The notes under the pieces were generated by a model. That model saw only the letters and a list, made by a program, of their open reading frames with translations, was not told where the DNA came from and did no database searches. Shown piece after piece: positions 14,980 to 22,737 of a stretch of DNA of 22,783 nt. Each line of letters opens with the position of its first letter. The stretch's first letter is position 1. Origin of the DNA: an uncultured Lachnospiraceae bacterium (lineage in GTDB: Bacteria; Bacillota_A; Clostridia; Lachnospirales; Lachnospiraceae); contig CACYDL010000179.1 in the NCBI GenBank assembly GCA_902773195.1, positions 1 through 22,783 on the forward strand, given 5' to 3'. The position numbers and the translations under genes are program-made.

Positions 14980-15020
14980 CCGTCAATAACGATATCTCAA
15001 TATCGATATTCCGTCAATAA
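14980..15020 (-). promoter_or_regulatory. adhE promoter with paired CCGTCAATAA boxes and nested dyads
   Basis: On the minus strand, -35 TTGACG (15017-15012), 17-bp spacer, -10 TATCGT (14994-14989). The plus-strand decamer CCGTCAATAA occurs twice, at 14980-14989 and 15011-15020, 31 bp apart (three helical turns). Between them are the perfect palindrome AATATCGATATT (14999-15010) and the inverted repeat CGATAT / ATATCG (14990-15005). This looks like an operator array; no match to the Rex consensus was seen. Confidence 0.6.
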
Positions 15021-15103
15021 TCAGTTCGCATAAGAACACGCGTCCTGTCCGGCCGGACCGGAAAAAAATACCGTCTGTGCCTGAAACAGGCGCCGTCCGC
15101 GTC

Positions 15104-15133
15104 AAAAAGAACGCAGGCGCCGCGCGGCGCCTG
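15104..15133 (-). terminator. Intrinsic terminator of the DUF1232 gene
   Basis: 8-bp GC-only-type arms CAGGCGCC (15114-15121) and GGCGCCTG (15126-15133) with a GCGC loop, followed on the minus strand by a T-rich tail whose TTTTT lies at 15109-15105. It ends the two-gene unit and separates it from adhE. Confidence 0.82.
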
Positions 15134-15149
15134 TGTGATCCGTTCTGCC

Positions 15150-15836
15150 TTATGCTTTTTCCGGGACGTCCTCCCAGCCTTCGCTCTCGTCCGCGCCGGT
15201 TCCGGCGGCCGCCTGCTCCGCGGCGTCCTCTGCCCATTCCTCCGGCTCCTCCGCCGCTCCTTCCGCGGCCCATTCCGCGGCCCAGGCCGCGGCCGCTTCC
15301 GCCGCTTCTGCCGCTTCCGTTGTCTCCGCCGCCTCTGCCGCGTCCTCTGTCACTTCTGCTGCTTCCGGGGCATCCTCTGCTGCCGGGGCGTCCTCCGCGC
15401 CGGTGATCTCGATCGGCACGCCGGCCTCATCCTTCGGCTGCTCCGCGCCGCCGTCTCTCCACGCCGCGAACTCCCTGAGCTCCGGACTGCAGAACCGGAT
15501 GGCGAAGCCCAGCACCGCGAGGTCGTCGACAAGACCCAGGACGGGAATGCGGTCCGGGATCAGATCCTTCTTTTTCACCAGATAGAGGAAGGCGCTCACG
15601 AGTGTGAGGACCACCTTCGGGGACACCTTGCGGTATTCCCCGGTGATATAGCTCTTCACCATGGAAACCGTCAGGGGGACATCCGCCAGCAGCTCCCCGG
15701 CGAGGGGAACGTCCTTCAGCTTCGTCTCGAGAGAGGCCAGCAGGTCGTTCGCCTTCTCCGGGTTGGCGATCAGCTCCTTCGCCTCCGACATTCCGTTTTC
15801 CACCGCTGCCTTTGCCTGAGTGAGATCAAAATCCAT
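15150..15836 (-). CDS. DUF1232 (YkvA-like) protein with long Ala/Glu-rich tail
   Basis: A 228-residue protein of unknown function. Residues about 66-110 match the DUF1232 core: GEYRKVSPKVVLTLVSAFLY, then the conserved DLIPDRIPVLGLVDDLAVL, which contains the characteristic IPD...P..G..DD pattern. The N-terminal 60 residues are mostly helical. From about residue 145 to the end the protein is a low-complexity tail of Ala, Glu, Asp and Trp (AAAAWAAEWAAEGAAEEPEE), roughly a third of the length. The start follows AAAGGAG. The gene lies 47 bases after the frameshifted secreted-protein gene and ends at a clear terminator, so the two probably form an operon. DUF1232 proteins may be membrane-associated; this is not established here. 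Confidence 0.8.
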   Translation of the reverse strand: MDFDLTQAKAAVENGMSEAKELIANPEKANDLLASLETKLKDVPLAGELLADVPLTVSMVKSYITGEYRKVSPKVVLTLVSAFLYLVKKKDLIPDRIPVLGLVDDLAVLGFAIRFCSPELREFAAWRDGGAEQPKDEAGVPIEITGAEDAPAAEDAPEAAEVTEDAAEAAETTEAAEAAEAAAAWAAEWAAEGAAEEPEEWAEDAAEQAAAGTGADESEGWEDVPEKA

Positions 15837-15883
15837 TGCGCAACTCCTTTCATAAATGATAATTAATAGAACTCCTGGTAAAA

Positions 15884-16944
15884 CTATTTCCCGTCCCCGG
15901 ACCGTTCGATCCCGCGGGATGTATTCTCCGCCCGGAACCGGTACGTATTCGATCCGGTTTTTTCAGGGATACAGGTCAGAAGGAACGCCGGTGAGATACG
16001 GCCGTCCTTCTCCGTATCATAGATGCCTTCCTTCCGCCCGGGAACCACATTCAGGCCATGCTCCCTGAAATAGGCCGTCATCGGGACCGTTTCGTCCTCA
16101 TACGACAGGTAATCCCTGTTTTCATCATAATAAACTTCCGCGTACGTGCACAGGCCTTCCGAGAATTCACAGCCCGTATAGACAAAGCCGCTGCTTCCGC
16201 CCTCCGTCTGGCCGAAGGACATCACGTACCGGAATTCTTCGTCCTTATACTCCAAAGCCCAGTAACCTTTTCTTATTCCGTCGCCAAAGACCCACACCAG
16301 GTCACGGAGCCCGCACAGCAGCCGGATCCTTCCCCCGTCAGTCCGGAGCAGATTCATGTCCGCGTACAGGGCGCTGGTCTCCGCTGTCTTCAGACCCAGC
16401 GGAAGCTTCGGCCATCCGTAATATCCGTCGTTTTCATAATAATAAGTGAAGGGAATGCTGTCTTTTAGCGCAACGGTCCCGTCCTCATCCTCATACATCT
16501 CCAACGTGACCAGATACGGCTCGCTGATCCTCTCGTTCCGGTTTTTCGTGGTCCTTGCCACAAGCAGCTCCTCTTCCCCGCGCCTTTGATCCGCAGCCCG
16601 GAATGGCAGGTGACCGCCAGGGTGACCTTTTCGGCTTTGGGAATCTTCAGGATGTTTTTTACCTTTCCGCGGTAGGTCACGGTGACGAGCGCCGTGATCT
16701 CCCCCGCGTCGGTCGGATCGCAGTACGTCGTCTCCAGCCACAGAGAGGGCTCGTTCTCCTTATAATCGTCTGCCTTTGTGATCACGGGCCGGGAGACATT
16801 TTCACACACCTTCCCGGTTTCCGAAGCGGTTCCTCCCGACGACAGACCGGACGCGGCCGCCTGCACCGCTGAAATCGAAATCATCAGCGCTGCCCACAAG
16901 AGGATCCGCACCGCCGGTCTTTTCAGGATCTGCTTTCCTGTCAT
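15884..16944 (-). pseudogene. Secreted protein of unknown function, interrupted by a frameshift
   Basis: The N-terminal part (16944 to about 16577) has a signal peptide (RILLWAALMISISAVQA) and then VTYRGKVKNILKIPKAEKVT. The C-terminal part (about 16578 to 15884) continues in the -1 frame from EEELLVARTTKNRNERISEP to GIERSGDGK. The switch falls at a run of four G on the minus strand (16579-16576); one extra G would join the halves into a single protein of about 350 residues reading GAGEEELLVAR. It is rich in Tyr, Glu and Gly and is probably beta-rich; no family was recognised. The start ATG 16944 is chosen over ATG 16950 because GAGGAG abuts the latter. A sequencing or assembly error, a true pseudogene or programmed slippage at GCG-GGG-AAG are all possible. 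Confidence 0.7.
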
Positions 16945-17024
16945 GCTCATCTCCTCATCCGTCCGTCAGCCCATGAGACGGCTTCCGGCCCTGTTTTTCC
17001 GGGACGTTTTCGTTTCGCGTTTCT

Positions 17025-17030
17025 ATTATA
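17025..17030 (-). promoter_or_regulatory. Extended -10 of the secreted-protein operon
   Basis: The minus strand reads TGA-TATAAT, an extended -10 (TATAAT at 17030-17025) with no strong -35. It is divergent from the promoter of the AspT-type carrier about 70 bases away. Confidence 0.6.
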
Positions 17031-17075
17031 TCACAACTCAATCCCGCAGGAAGACGGTTTGGGAAACACTCCGTC

Positions 17076-17103
17076 TGGACTTCCGGGCATGCCGTGTTAT
17101 AAT
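17076..17103 (+). promoter_or_regulatory. Promoter of the AspT/YidE-type carrier gene
   Basis: Extended -10, TGT-TATAAT (TATAAT at 17098-17103), with a weak -35 TGGACT (17076-17081) at 16-bp spacing. Confidence 0.6.
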
Positions 17104-17170
17104 ACAGGGAATTCCATTGTCACGGCAGCGCACGGAGGGCGGGATTTCCGCTCCCGGGAGGAGACGGCCT

Positions 17171-18403
17171 ATGAACCTGTTCGGAGGAGTGATCGCGATC
17201 TCCGGCCTCACATTTTTCCTGTTCTGCGTTTTTCTTGTGGCGGCGGCCGGCTATGTGATCGGCCGGATCACCGTCAGGGGACTCAGTCTGGGCACAGCCG
17301 GCGTCTTCATCGCCGCGCTTCTCTTCGGATGTTTTTTCTACGGCAGGCTCGAGGACCAGCTGGGCATCATGACGAAGGACGCGCTCCGGCTGGTGGAAAA
17401 TATCGGCCTCGTGCTCTTCGTCACCTCCGTCGGTTTCATCGCCGGTCCGAAGTTTTTCGGAAATCTCAGGGCGAACTTCCGTTCCTACGCCGCCCTTGGC
17501 GCCCTCATCATCGGGTGCGGCGGGGCCGCTGCGCTCCTGTGCCTCCTGATCGGCAGGGCCGCCGGAGAACCGGATCCGCGGAAACTCACGGCGATGGTCG
17601 CGGGACTCTTTTCCGGCGCGCTGACCTCGACGCCGGCCTTCTCCGCCGCCAAGGCGTCCGTCGACGCGGCCTACGAGGACATCGTGTCCGTGGGATACGG
17701 CATCGCCTACATCTACGGCGTGATCGGCGTCGTCCTGTTCGTCCAGATCGTTCCCGCCCTTCTCCGCGCCGACATGAAGGAGGAGCTGAAAAAGATCGAC
17801 CCGGTCGCGCCCGGCTATGAGAAGCTGCGCGCCGATGACCGGAAGCTGCTGCACATGGATCCCTTCGGCGTCATGCCCTTCGCGGCGGCCGTCGTGATCG
17901 GGATCACGGTCGGCACGATCCGCATTCCCCTCTCGCGGGCCGGCCTGTCCGGCACGACCTTCTCCCTGACGACCACCGGGGGATGTCTTCTGTCGGCCCT
18001 GGTGATCGGCCACTTCGGGCGCGCCGGCAGGGTGTCCCTGATGCCGTTCCAGTCGTCGCTCAAGGTATTCCGCGAGTTCGGCCTCTGTCTCTTCCTGACC
18101 GGCGCCGGGATCGGCGGCGGGGCCAGATTCGTCGAAAATTTCCAGGTCATCTACTTCTTCTACGGCATGATAATGACGACCGCGTCGATGGTCTGCGGCT
18201 ATCTGGCCGCCTCCAGAGTGCTGAAGCTCAGCCTCCTGAATTCCCTCTCGGCCGTCACCGGGGGAATGACCAGCACGCCCGCCCTGGGGACGCTGATCAC
18301 GGTGGCGGGAAGCGAGGACGTGGCCGCCGCCTACGCGGCGACCTATCCGGTGGCGCTGATCTGCGTGGTGCTGGTCTCCCAGCTGCTGATTCTCTTCTTC
18401 TAG
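17171..18403 (+). CDS. AspT/YidE/YbjL-family putative transporter, short form
   Basis: A 410-residue membrane protein built of two homologous halves. Each half carries the duplicated-family motif: GALTSTPA (149-156) and GGMTSTPA (364-371), preceded by VGFIAGPKF (87-95) and GAGIGGGARF (311-320). Members of this family exchange amino acids or dicarboxylates (AspT exchanges aspartate for alanine). The halves are joined by a short linker of about 35 residues (RADMKEELKKIDPVAPGYEK onward) where the longer YidE/YbjL proteins have paired RCK/TrkA-C domains, so those are absent here. The frame is open much further upstream, but ATG 17171 follows GGGAGGAG. Substrate unknown. Confidence 0.85.
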   Translation: MNLFGGVIAISGLTFFLFCVFLVAAAGYVIGRITVRGLSLGTAGVFIAALLFGCFFYGRLEDQLGIMTKDALRLVENIGLVLFVTSVGFIAGPKFFGNLRANFRSYAALGALIIGCGGAAALLCLLIGRAAGEPDPRKLTAMVAGLFSGALTSTPAFSAAKASVDAAYEDIVSVGYGIAYIYGVIGVVLFVQIVPALLRADMKEELKKIDPVAPGYEKLRADDRKLLHMDPFGVMPFAAAVVIGITVGTIRIPLSRAGLSGTTFSLTTTGGCLLSALVIGHFGRAGRVSLMPFQSSLKVFREFGLCLFLTGAGIGGGARFVENFQVIYFFYGMIMTTASMVCGYLAASRVLKLSLLNSLSAVTGGMTSTPALGTLITVAGSEDVAAAYAATYPVALICVVLVSQLLILFF

Positions 18404-18470
18404 CGGGGAAGAACCGTCTTTCGCGCCGTCGGACAGCGCGGAGCGTTTCCATAGTTTCATATATTTCCTA

Positions 18471-18499
18471 TTGACATAATATGTTTTTAATTGTATGAT
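18471..18499 (+). promoter_or_regulatory. Sigma-A promoter of the amino-acid ABC operon
   Basis: Consensus -35 TTGACA (18471-18476), exactly 17 bp, -10 TATGAT (18494-18499), in a locally AT-rich stretch. The leader of about 75 bases contains small GC-rich stems. No convincing terminator for the upstream carrier gene was seen between 18404 and 18470. Confidence 0.9.
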
Positions 18500-18581
18500 T
18501 TGCTCCATCAAGGCAACCGCCCCTGCGGGCACGTCCCGGGGGCCCCGCGCCAGAAGCGCGCAAGAGTTAAAGGAGAGAAGG

Positions 18582-19520
18582 ATGAAGAAAAGAACCATTA
18601 TGAAGAAAACACTCGGTATTCTGCTGGCAGCAGCGCTTACGGCCGGCGCGTCATCTGCTCTCTGCCTGGCGTCCGACGACCTTGAGAACGCCGTCTCCAT
18701 CGACAAGGAGGCCTTCGACGAACTGATCGCCTCGGGCATCACGGCGGACGACGCCGACATCGAGGCCAGCGAATGGGCCTCCGCGGTCAGGGACGCGGGC
18801 GTCCTGCGCATCGGCGGCACGCGCACCTCCTTCCTGTTCAGCCAGCTCGACGAGACGGACGACCACGTCCGCGGCTTTGACGCAGGCCTGTACCTGCTCC
18901 TCACCCGCTATATTCTCGGCGACGAAAGCGCCTATGAGCTGACCCAGGTGGACTCCAGCACCCGCGAGTCCGTCCTCCAGAGCGGCCAGGTGGACGCCGT
19001 CTTCGCGACCTACTCCATCACGCCGGCCAGGCAGGAGCTCATCTCCTTCGCCGGCCCGTATTACACCTCCAGACAGGCTGTTCTCGTGAAGGCGGGAAAT
19101 GAGGACATCGCCGGCGTCGACAGCCTCGCCGGAAAGACCGTCGCCACCCAGTCCGGTTCGACCGGCCCCGACATTCTCGCCGAGTACGCTCCGGAAGCGA
19201 TTATCCAGGAATTTGCCAACGACCTCGAGGCCCGCACGGCCCTTGAGCTCGGACGCGTGGACGCCTACGTGACGGACTACACGCTTCTTCTCAACGCGAT
19301 CGTCAAGAATCCGGACACCTACATGTTGGTCGGCGATCTGTTCGGTCCCGAGGACAATTACGGCATCGGCCTTCCCCTCGGCTCCGACGGCGTGGCCTTT
19401 GTCAACGACTTCCTCAGGAAGATCGAGGAAGACGGAACCTGGGCGAAGCTGTGGCAGATCAGCCTCGGCGACCGCACGGGCTTCGACACGGCTCCGGAAG
19501 CACCGGTCATCAGCGAATAA
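18582..19520 (+). CDS. Polar amino-acid ABC transporter substrate-binding protein (SBP family 3)
   Basis: Extracytoplasmic binding protein, 312 residues, probably for glutamate, aspartate or glutamine. A signal peptide covers residues 1 to about 30 (MKKTLGILLAAALTAGASSA, then LCLA). Cys28 lies in SALC, a poor lipobox (Leu at -1), and signal-peptidase I cleavage after CLA looks better. The mature domain has AGVLRIGGTRTSFLFSQLDE, RGFDAGLYLLLTRYI, SSTRESVLQSGQVDAVFATY and the C-terminal FLRKIEEDGTWAKLW. The start ATG 18582 has AGGAG six bases upstream. It heads the operon behind a strong promoter, with hairpins separating it from the permease genes. Confidence 0.92.
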   Translation: MKKRTIMKKTLGILLAAALTAGASSALCLASDDLENAVSIDKEAFDELIASGITADDADIEASEWASAVRDAGVLRIGGTRTSFLFSQLDETDDHVRGFDAGLYLLLTRYILGDESAYELTQVDSSTRESVLQSGQVDAVFATYSITPARQELISFAGPYYTSRQAVLVKAGNEDIAGVDSLAGKTVATQSGSTGPDILAEYAPEAIIQEFANDLEARTALELGRVDAYVTDYTLLLNAIVKNPDTYMLVGDLFGPEDNYGIGLPLGSDGVAFVNDFLRKIEEDGTWAKLWQISLGDRTGFDTAPEAPVISE

Positions 19521-19545
19521 TACCCGGCGGCAGCGCGGAATACGG

Positions 19546-19571
19546 CAGGACAGAGGACGCTCTCTGTCCTG
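19546..19571 (+). terminator. Intercistronic hairpin after the amino-acid binding-protein gene
   Basis: Perfect 10-bp arms CAGGACAGAG (19546-19555) and CTCTGTCCTG (19562-19571), followed by a pyrimidine-rich but not T-only tail. It probably acts as partial terminator or mRNA stabiliser to keep binding-protein expression above permease expression. Confidence 0.6.
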
Positions 19572-19609
19572 TCGTCTTTCACGGACGCGCTTCCTCCCCC
19601 AGAAAATGA

Positions 19610-19643
19610 GACGGGAGGCGGACTTTACGCTTCGTCTCCCGTC
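19610..19643 (+). promoter_or_regulatory. Hairpin just upstream of the first permease start
   Basis: 8-bp arms GACGGGAG (19610-19617) and CTCCCGTC (19636-19643), ending directly before the GAGG Shine-Dalgarno of the permease gene at 19656. It could affect translation of the permease; effect not known. Confidence 0.45.
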
Positions 19644-19655
19644 CCTGAGGATAAC

Positions 19656-20315
19656 ATGAGCATCCAAGATCTACTGGCCTCCTACGGCGATAAATATCTG
19701 TCGGCACTCCTCACCACATGGAAGCTCACGGCGCTGGCTTTTCTGATCGCCTTTGTGATCGGAACCGCCGTCACCGTCATGAGAGTGAGCCCTGTCAGGC
19801 CTCTCCGCGCCTTCGGCAGCCTCTACATCCAGATCTTCCGCAACATTCCCGGCGCCGCGCTGCTGATCCTGCTGGTCTACGCGCTGCCCTATCTCAGAAT
19901 CATACTCTCCTACTTCAACTGTGTTCTTGTCGCCGCCTCCCTGATTCCGGCGGCCTTCTGCTCGGAGTACCTGATGTCGGGCATGAACACGATCGACGTC
20001 GGCCAGATCGAGGCGGCGCGGTCCCTCGGCATGACCTTTTCCCACATCATCGCCAGAATCGTGATCCCGCAGGCCCTGCGGTCCAGCGTCCTGCCGATGA
20101 CGAACCTTCTGGTGGCGACCATGCTGACGACGGCCCTCGCCTCCCAGGTGCCCCTCAATCCGATGGACCTGACCGGTCTGGTCTCCCACATCAGCACCCA
20201 TGCCGCGGGCGGCGTGACCGCCTTTCTGATCTCCGCCGTCCTGTACTGCGCCACCGCCGTGGTGATCGGACAGATCGGCAGCCTGATTGACCGGAAAGTG
20301 AGGATTCTGCGATGA
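19656..20315 (+). CDS. Amino-acid ABC transporter permease (HisM/GluC type)
   Basis: Membrane subunit of the polar amino-acid importer, 219 residues with about five hydrophobic segments. The family entry motif FRNIPGAALL (61-70) and the ATPase-docking EAA loop IEAARSLGMTFSHIIARIVI (118-137, followed by PQALR) are present. The start has GAGG five bases upstream. Its last four bases overlap the next permease start (ATGA), indicating translational coupling. It would form a heterodimer with the downstream permease. Confidence 0.93.
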   Translation: MSIQDLLASYGDKYLSALLTTWKLTALAFLIAFVIGTAVTVMRVSPVRPLRAFGSLYIQIFRNIPGAALLILLVYALPYLRIILSYFNCVLVAASLIPAAFCSEYLMSGMNTIDVGQIEAARSLGMTFSHIIARIVIPQALRSSVLPMTNLLVATMLTTALASQVPLNPMDLTGLVSHISTHAAGGVTAFLISAVLYCATAVVIGQIGSLIDRKVRILR

Positions 20316-21157
20316 GCCGTTCTGTCTATTCCATCCGGGACGCCCTGTACGAAGAGCCGGGGCCGAAGACCGCGCGGAAGATCCGCGTCGGAACCGCCGT
20401 GTCCCTCGTCGCCCTGGCGGGCCTCGCCGTGATCGTCGTCCACCGCTTCCGGGTGACGGGCCAGCTGAATCCGAAATACTGGTCCTTCTTTCTCCGGGGA
20501 ACGACGTGGAAGTTTCTCGGCAGGGGACTTCTGGGAACGCTGGAGGCCGCGGCCGCGGCCGGCGCCCTCGCCTTCGCGGCGGGCTTTCTGATGATGCTGG
20601 GCCGGATCAGCCGCTTCCGGGCGCTCCGGGGAATCAGCACCGCCCTCATCGAGTTCACGAGAGGCGTGCCCACCCTGCTCTTCATCTACTTCTTCTTCCT
20701 GGTGGTGCCCCAGTTCGGCATCCGGATGTCGGCGTTCCGGAAGATCTTCATTCCCGTGGCCATCTCCGCCAGCGGCATCGTCGCGGAGGTGCTCCGCTCC
20801 GGCGTGAACGCCGTCCCGAAGGGGCAGCGCGAGGCCGCGATGTCGCTGGGAATGAGGGAAGCCTCGGTGTTCCTCAAGGTGGTTTTCCCGCAGGCGCTCA
20901 GATACGTCGTTCCCGCCCTCATCTCGGAGCTGGTCATCGTGGTGAAGGACACGACCTTCGCCTACGTCGTCAATTTTCCGGACCTCATGCAGAACGCGAA
21001 GGTCCTGATCTCCAATTACGACGCGCTGCTCTCCGTCTATCTGGTCGTCGCCGTCATCTACATCCTGATCAACTATCTGCTGAACCGTCTCTCGGATCTT
21101 GCGGCCGGCCGGCTGAAGGCGCAGGGAGCGCGTCAGGAGCAGACCTCACAGTCATAA
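20312..21157 (+). CDS. Amino-acid ABC transporter permease (GluD type)
   Basis: Second permease, 281 residues, with a longer N-terminus carrying one extra hydrophobic segment (about 28-43). Family motifs are [13 protein letters not shown] (114-126) and the EAA loop [20 protein letters not shown] (171-190, then VFPQALR). The region [20 protein letters not shown] near the C-terminus resembles GluD-type permeases of glutamate importers, which is why glutamate is favoured as substrate. The gene overlaps the upstream permease by four bases and is followed within 10 bases by the ATPase gene. Confidence 0.93.
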   Translation: MSRSVYSIRDALYEEPGPKTARKIRVGTAVSLVALAGLAVIVVHRFRVTGQLNPKYWSFFLRGTTWKFLGRGLLGTLEAAAAAGALAFAAGFLMMLGRISRFRALRGISTALIEFTRGVPTLLFIYFFFLVVPQFGIRMSAFRKIFIPVAISASGIVAEVLRSGVNAVPKGQREAAMSLGMREASVFLKVVFPQALRYVVPALISELVIVVKDTTFAYVVNFPDLMQNAKVLISNYDALLSVYLVVAVIYILINYLLNRLSDLAAGRLKAQGARQEQTSQS

Positions 21158-21167
21158 GGAGCGTCAC

Positions 21168-21938
21168 ATGTCTTTGGAATCCAGCAGCGCCGGACAGAAC
21201 GAAGTTCCGGTCATCGAACTCCGCCACATCGACAAGCACTACGGGCCGCTGCACGTCCTCAGGGACGTCAGCCTCCGGGTGTCCCGCGGCGAAGTCGTGG
21301 TCATCATCGGCCCCTCCGGCTCAGGCAAATCCACCCTCTGCCGGACGATCAACCGGCTTGAGACCATCGATTCGGGGGAGATCCTGATCGACGGGGAGAC
21401 GATTCCTGCCGAGGGAAAGCACCTGGCCGCCCTCAGGGCGCGGATCGGGATGGTCTTTCAGTCCTTCAACCTGTTCGCGCACAAAACCATTCTCGACAAC
21501 GTCACCCTCGGGCCGAGGGACGTCCTGAAAACCCCTAAGAAGCAGGCGGAGGCGGATGCCCTCGCCCTTCTCGCCAGGGTCGGCGTGGAGTCCCAGGCGC
21601 ACAAGGTCCCGGCCCAGCTGTCCGGCGGACAGCAGCAGCGGGTCGCCATCGCCCGCGCCCTCGCGATGCACCCCGAGGCGATCCTGTTCGACGAGCCCAC
21701 CAGCGCCCTCGATCCGGAGATGATCGGCGAGGTGCTGGACGTCATGACAAGCCTCGCCTCCGATGGCATGACCATGGTGGTGGTCACCCACGAGATGAAT
21801 TTCGCGCGGCGCGTGGCGGACAGAGTAATTTTCATGGACGGGGGAAGCATCATCGAGGAGAACACCCCGGAGAAGTTCTTCGGAAATCCGGAAACCCAGA
21901 GGGCGAGGGATTTCCTCAGTTCGCTGGAGAATCACTGA
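21168..21938 (+). CDS. Amino-acid ABC transporter ATP-binding protein (GlnQ/GluA type)
   Basis: Cytoplasmic ATPase driving the importer, 256 residues. All nucleotide-binding motifs are intact: Walker [10 protein letters not shown] (48-56), Q-loop Gln98 in MVFQSFNLF, signature LSGGQQQR (151-158), Walker [14 protein letters not shown] (172-184) and the switch His208 in VVVTHEM. The C-terminal [20 protein letters not shown] is typical of the polar amino-acid subfamily. The start is preceded by AAGGAG. It completes a binding protein, permease, permease, ATPase operon. Confidence 0.96.
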   Translation: MSLESSSAGQNEVPVIELRHIDKHYGPLHVLRDVSLRVSRGEVVVIIGPSGSGKSTLCRTINRLETIDSGEILIDGETIPAEGKHLAALRARIGMVFQSFNLFAHKTILDNVTLGPRDVLKTPKKQAEADALALLARVGVESQAHKVPAQLSGGQQQRVAIARALAMHPEAILFDEPTSALDPEMIGEVLDVMTSLASDGMTMVVVTHEMNFARRVADRVIFMDGGSIIEENTPEKFFGNPETQRARDFLSSLENH

Positions 21939-21969
21939 AAAATACGGAAAGACGAGGCATAGGACAGCC

Positions 21970-22737
21970 ATGTACAGACCCAGAATCGCCATACCTGAAA
22001 TGGATCAGAACGTCCGGAACTACACCGCCGCCCTCCGCGCGGCGGGGGCCGACCCGGTCGTCATTTCCTCCCGTTCGGAGAAGAACCACCAGCAGGAGTA
22101 TCTCGACGTCTCCGAATTCCGCATGGAATTCTACGACGGACTTCTCCTCCCCGGAGGCGAGGATATCTGCCCGTGGCGCTACGGAGCGGACAATTTTGCC
22201 TGCAGAGGCTGCCGGGACGAGCTGGACGAGCTCCAGTTCGGCATGCTCGAAAGGTTTGTCAGGGAGAAGAAGCCTGTGCTCGGAATCTGCCGGGGCTATC
22301 AGATCATCAACGTCTTCTTCGGCGGGACGATGCAGCAGGATATCCCCACCGCCTTCCGCCACCTGGCCGCGAAGGGCGCGGCTGGCGACCTGGTCCACAG
22401 AAGCGCCGCGGACCGGGGAAGCTGGATCGCGGAATTATACGGGGAATCCTTCTCCCACAACAGCTCCCACCACCAGTCGGTGGACCGCCCCGGCGAAGGG
22501 ATCGTCATCGACAGCCGGTGCGACGAGGACGGGGTGCCGGAATCGCTGCACCACGAATCGCTCCCCGTCTACGGCGTCCAGTGGCATCCCGAGAGAATGT
22601 GCCTGGAGCATGAGAGGGAGGATACGGTCAGCGGTCTTCCGCTGCTTCGGTTTTTCTGCGGGATCTGCGGACACGGGGCCGGCGGTTGCGAGGCTTTCGC
22701 TTCCTCCGGCATCGTGGATGACAGGATGGGACTGTGA
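21970..22737 (+). CDS. Class I glutamine amidotransferase-like gamma-glutamyl hydrolase (peptidase C26, PuuD-like)
   Basis: Predicted cytoplasmic hydrolase of a gamma-glutamyl amide bond, 255 residues. The fold motifs are PGGEDI (61-66, oxyanion region), the nucleophile Cys107 in GICRGYQ, SSHHQSV (165-171) and the catalytic pair His206 and Glu208 in QWHPER. Extra cysteines cluster at ACRGC (78-81). The family includes gamma-Glu-GABA hydrolase and related enzymes; the substrate here is unknown. It follows the ATPase gene by 31 bases with no terminator, so it belongs to the amino-acid ABC operon, and release of glutamate from an imported gamma-glutamyl compound is a plausible role. Its Shine-Dalgarno is weak. 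The last 30 or so bases of the gene are echoed downstream as a repeat. Confidence 0.88.
   Translation: MYRPRIAIPEMDQNVRNYTAALRAAGADPVVISSRSEKNHQQEYLDVSEFRMEFYDGLLLPGGEDICPWRYGADNFACRGCRDELDELQFGMLERFVREKKPVLGICRGYQIINVFFGGTMQQDIPTAFRHLAAKGAAGDLVHRSAADRGSWIAELYGESFSHNSSHHQSVDRPGEGIVIDSRCDEDGVPESLHHESLPVYGVQWHPERMCLEHEREDTVSGLPLLRFFCGICGHGAGGCEAFASSGIVDDRMGL

Noticed and set aside
12176..14989. Open frame of about 937 codons on the plus strand opposite adhE
   Set aside because: It is the antisense shadow of a strongly conserved gene in GC-rich DNA. Its translation is Arg/Val/Asp/His-rich without any domain, and it lacks a ribosome site.
17120..18904. Long minus-strand frame opposite the AspT-type carrier
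   Set aside because: The composition is a shadow of membrane-protein codons; no start signals or motifs, and it runs across two promoters.
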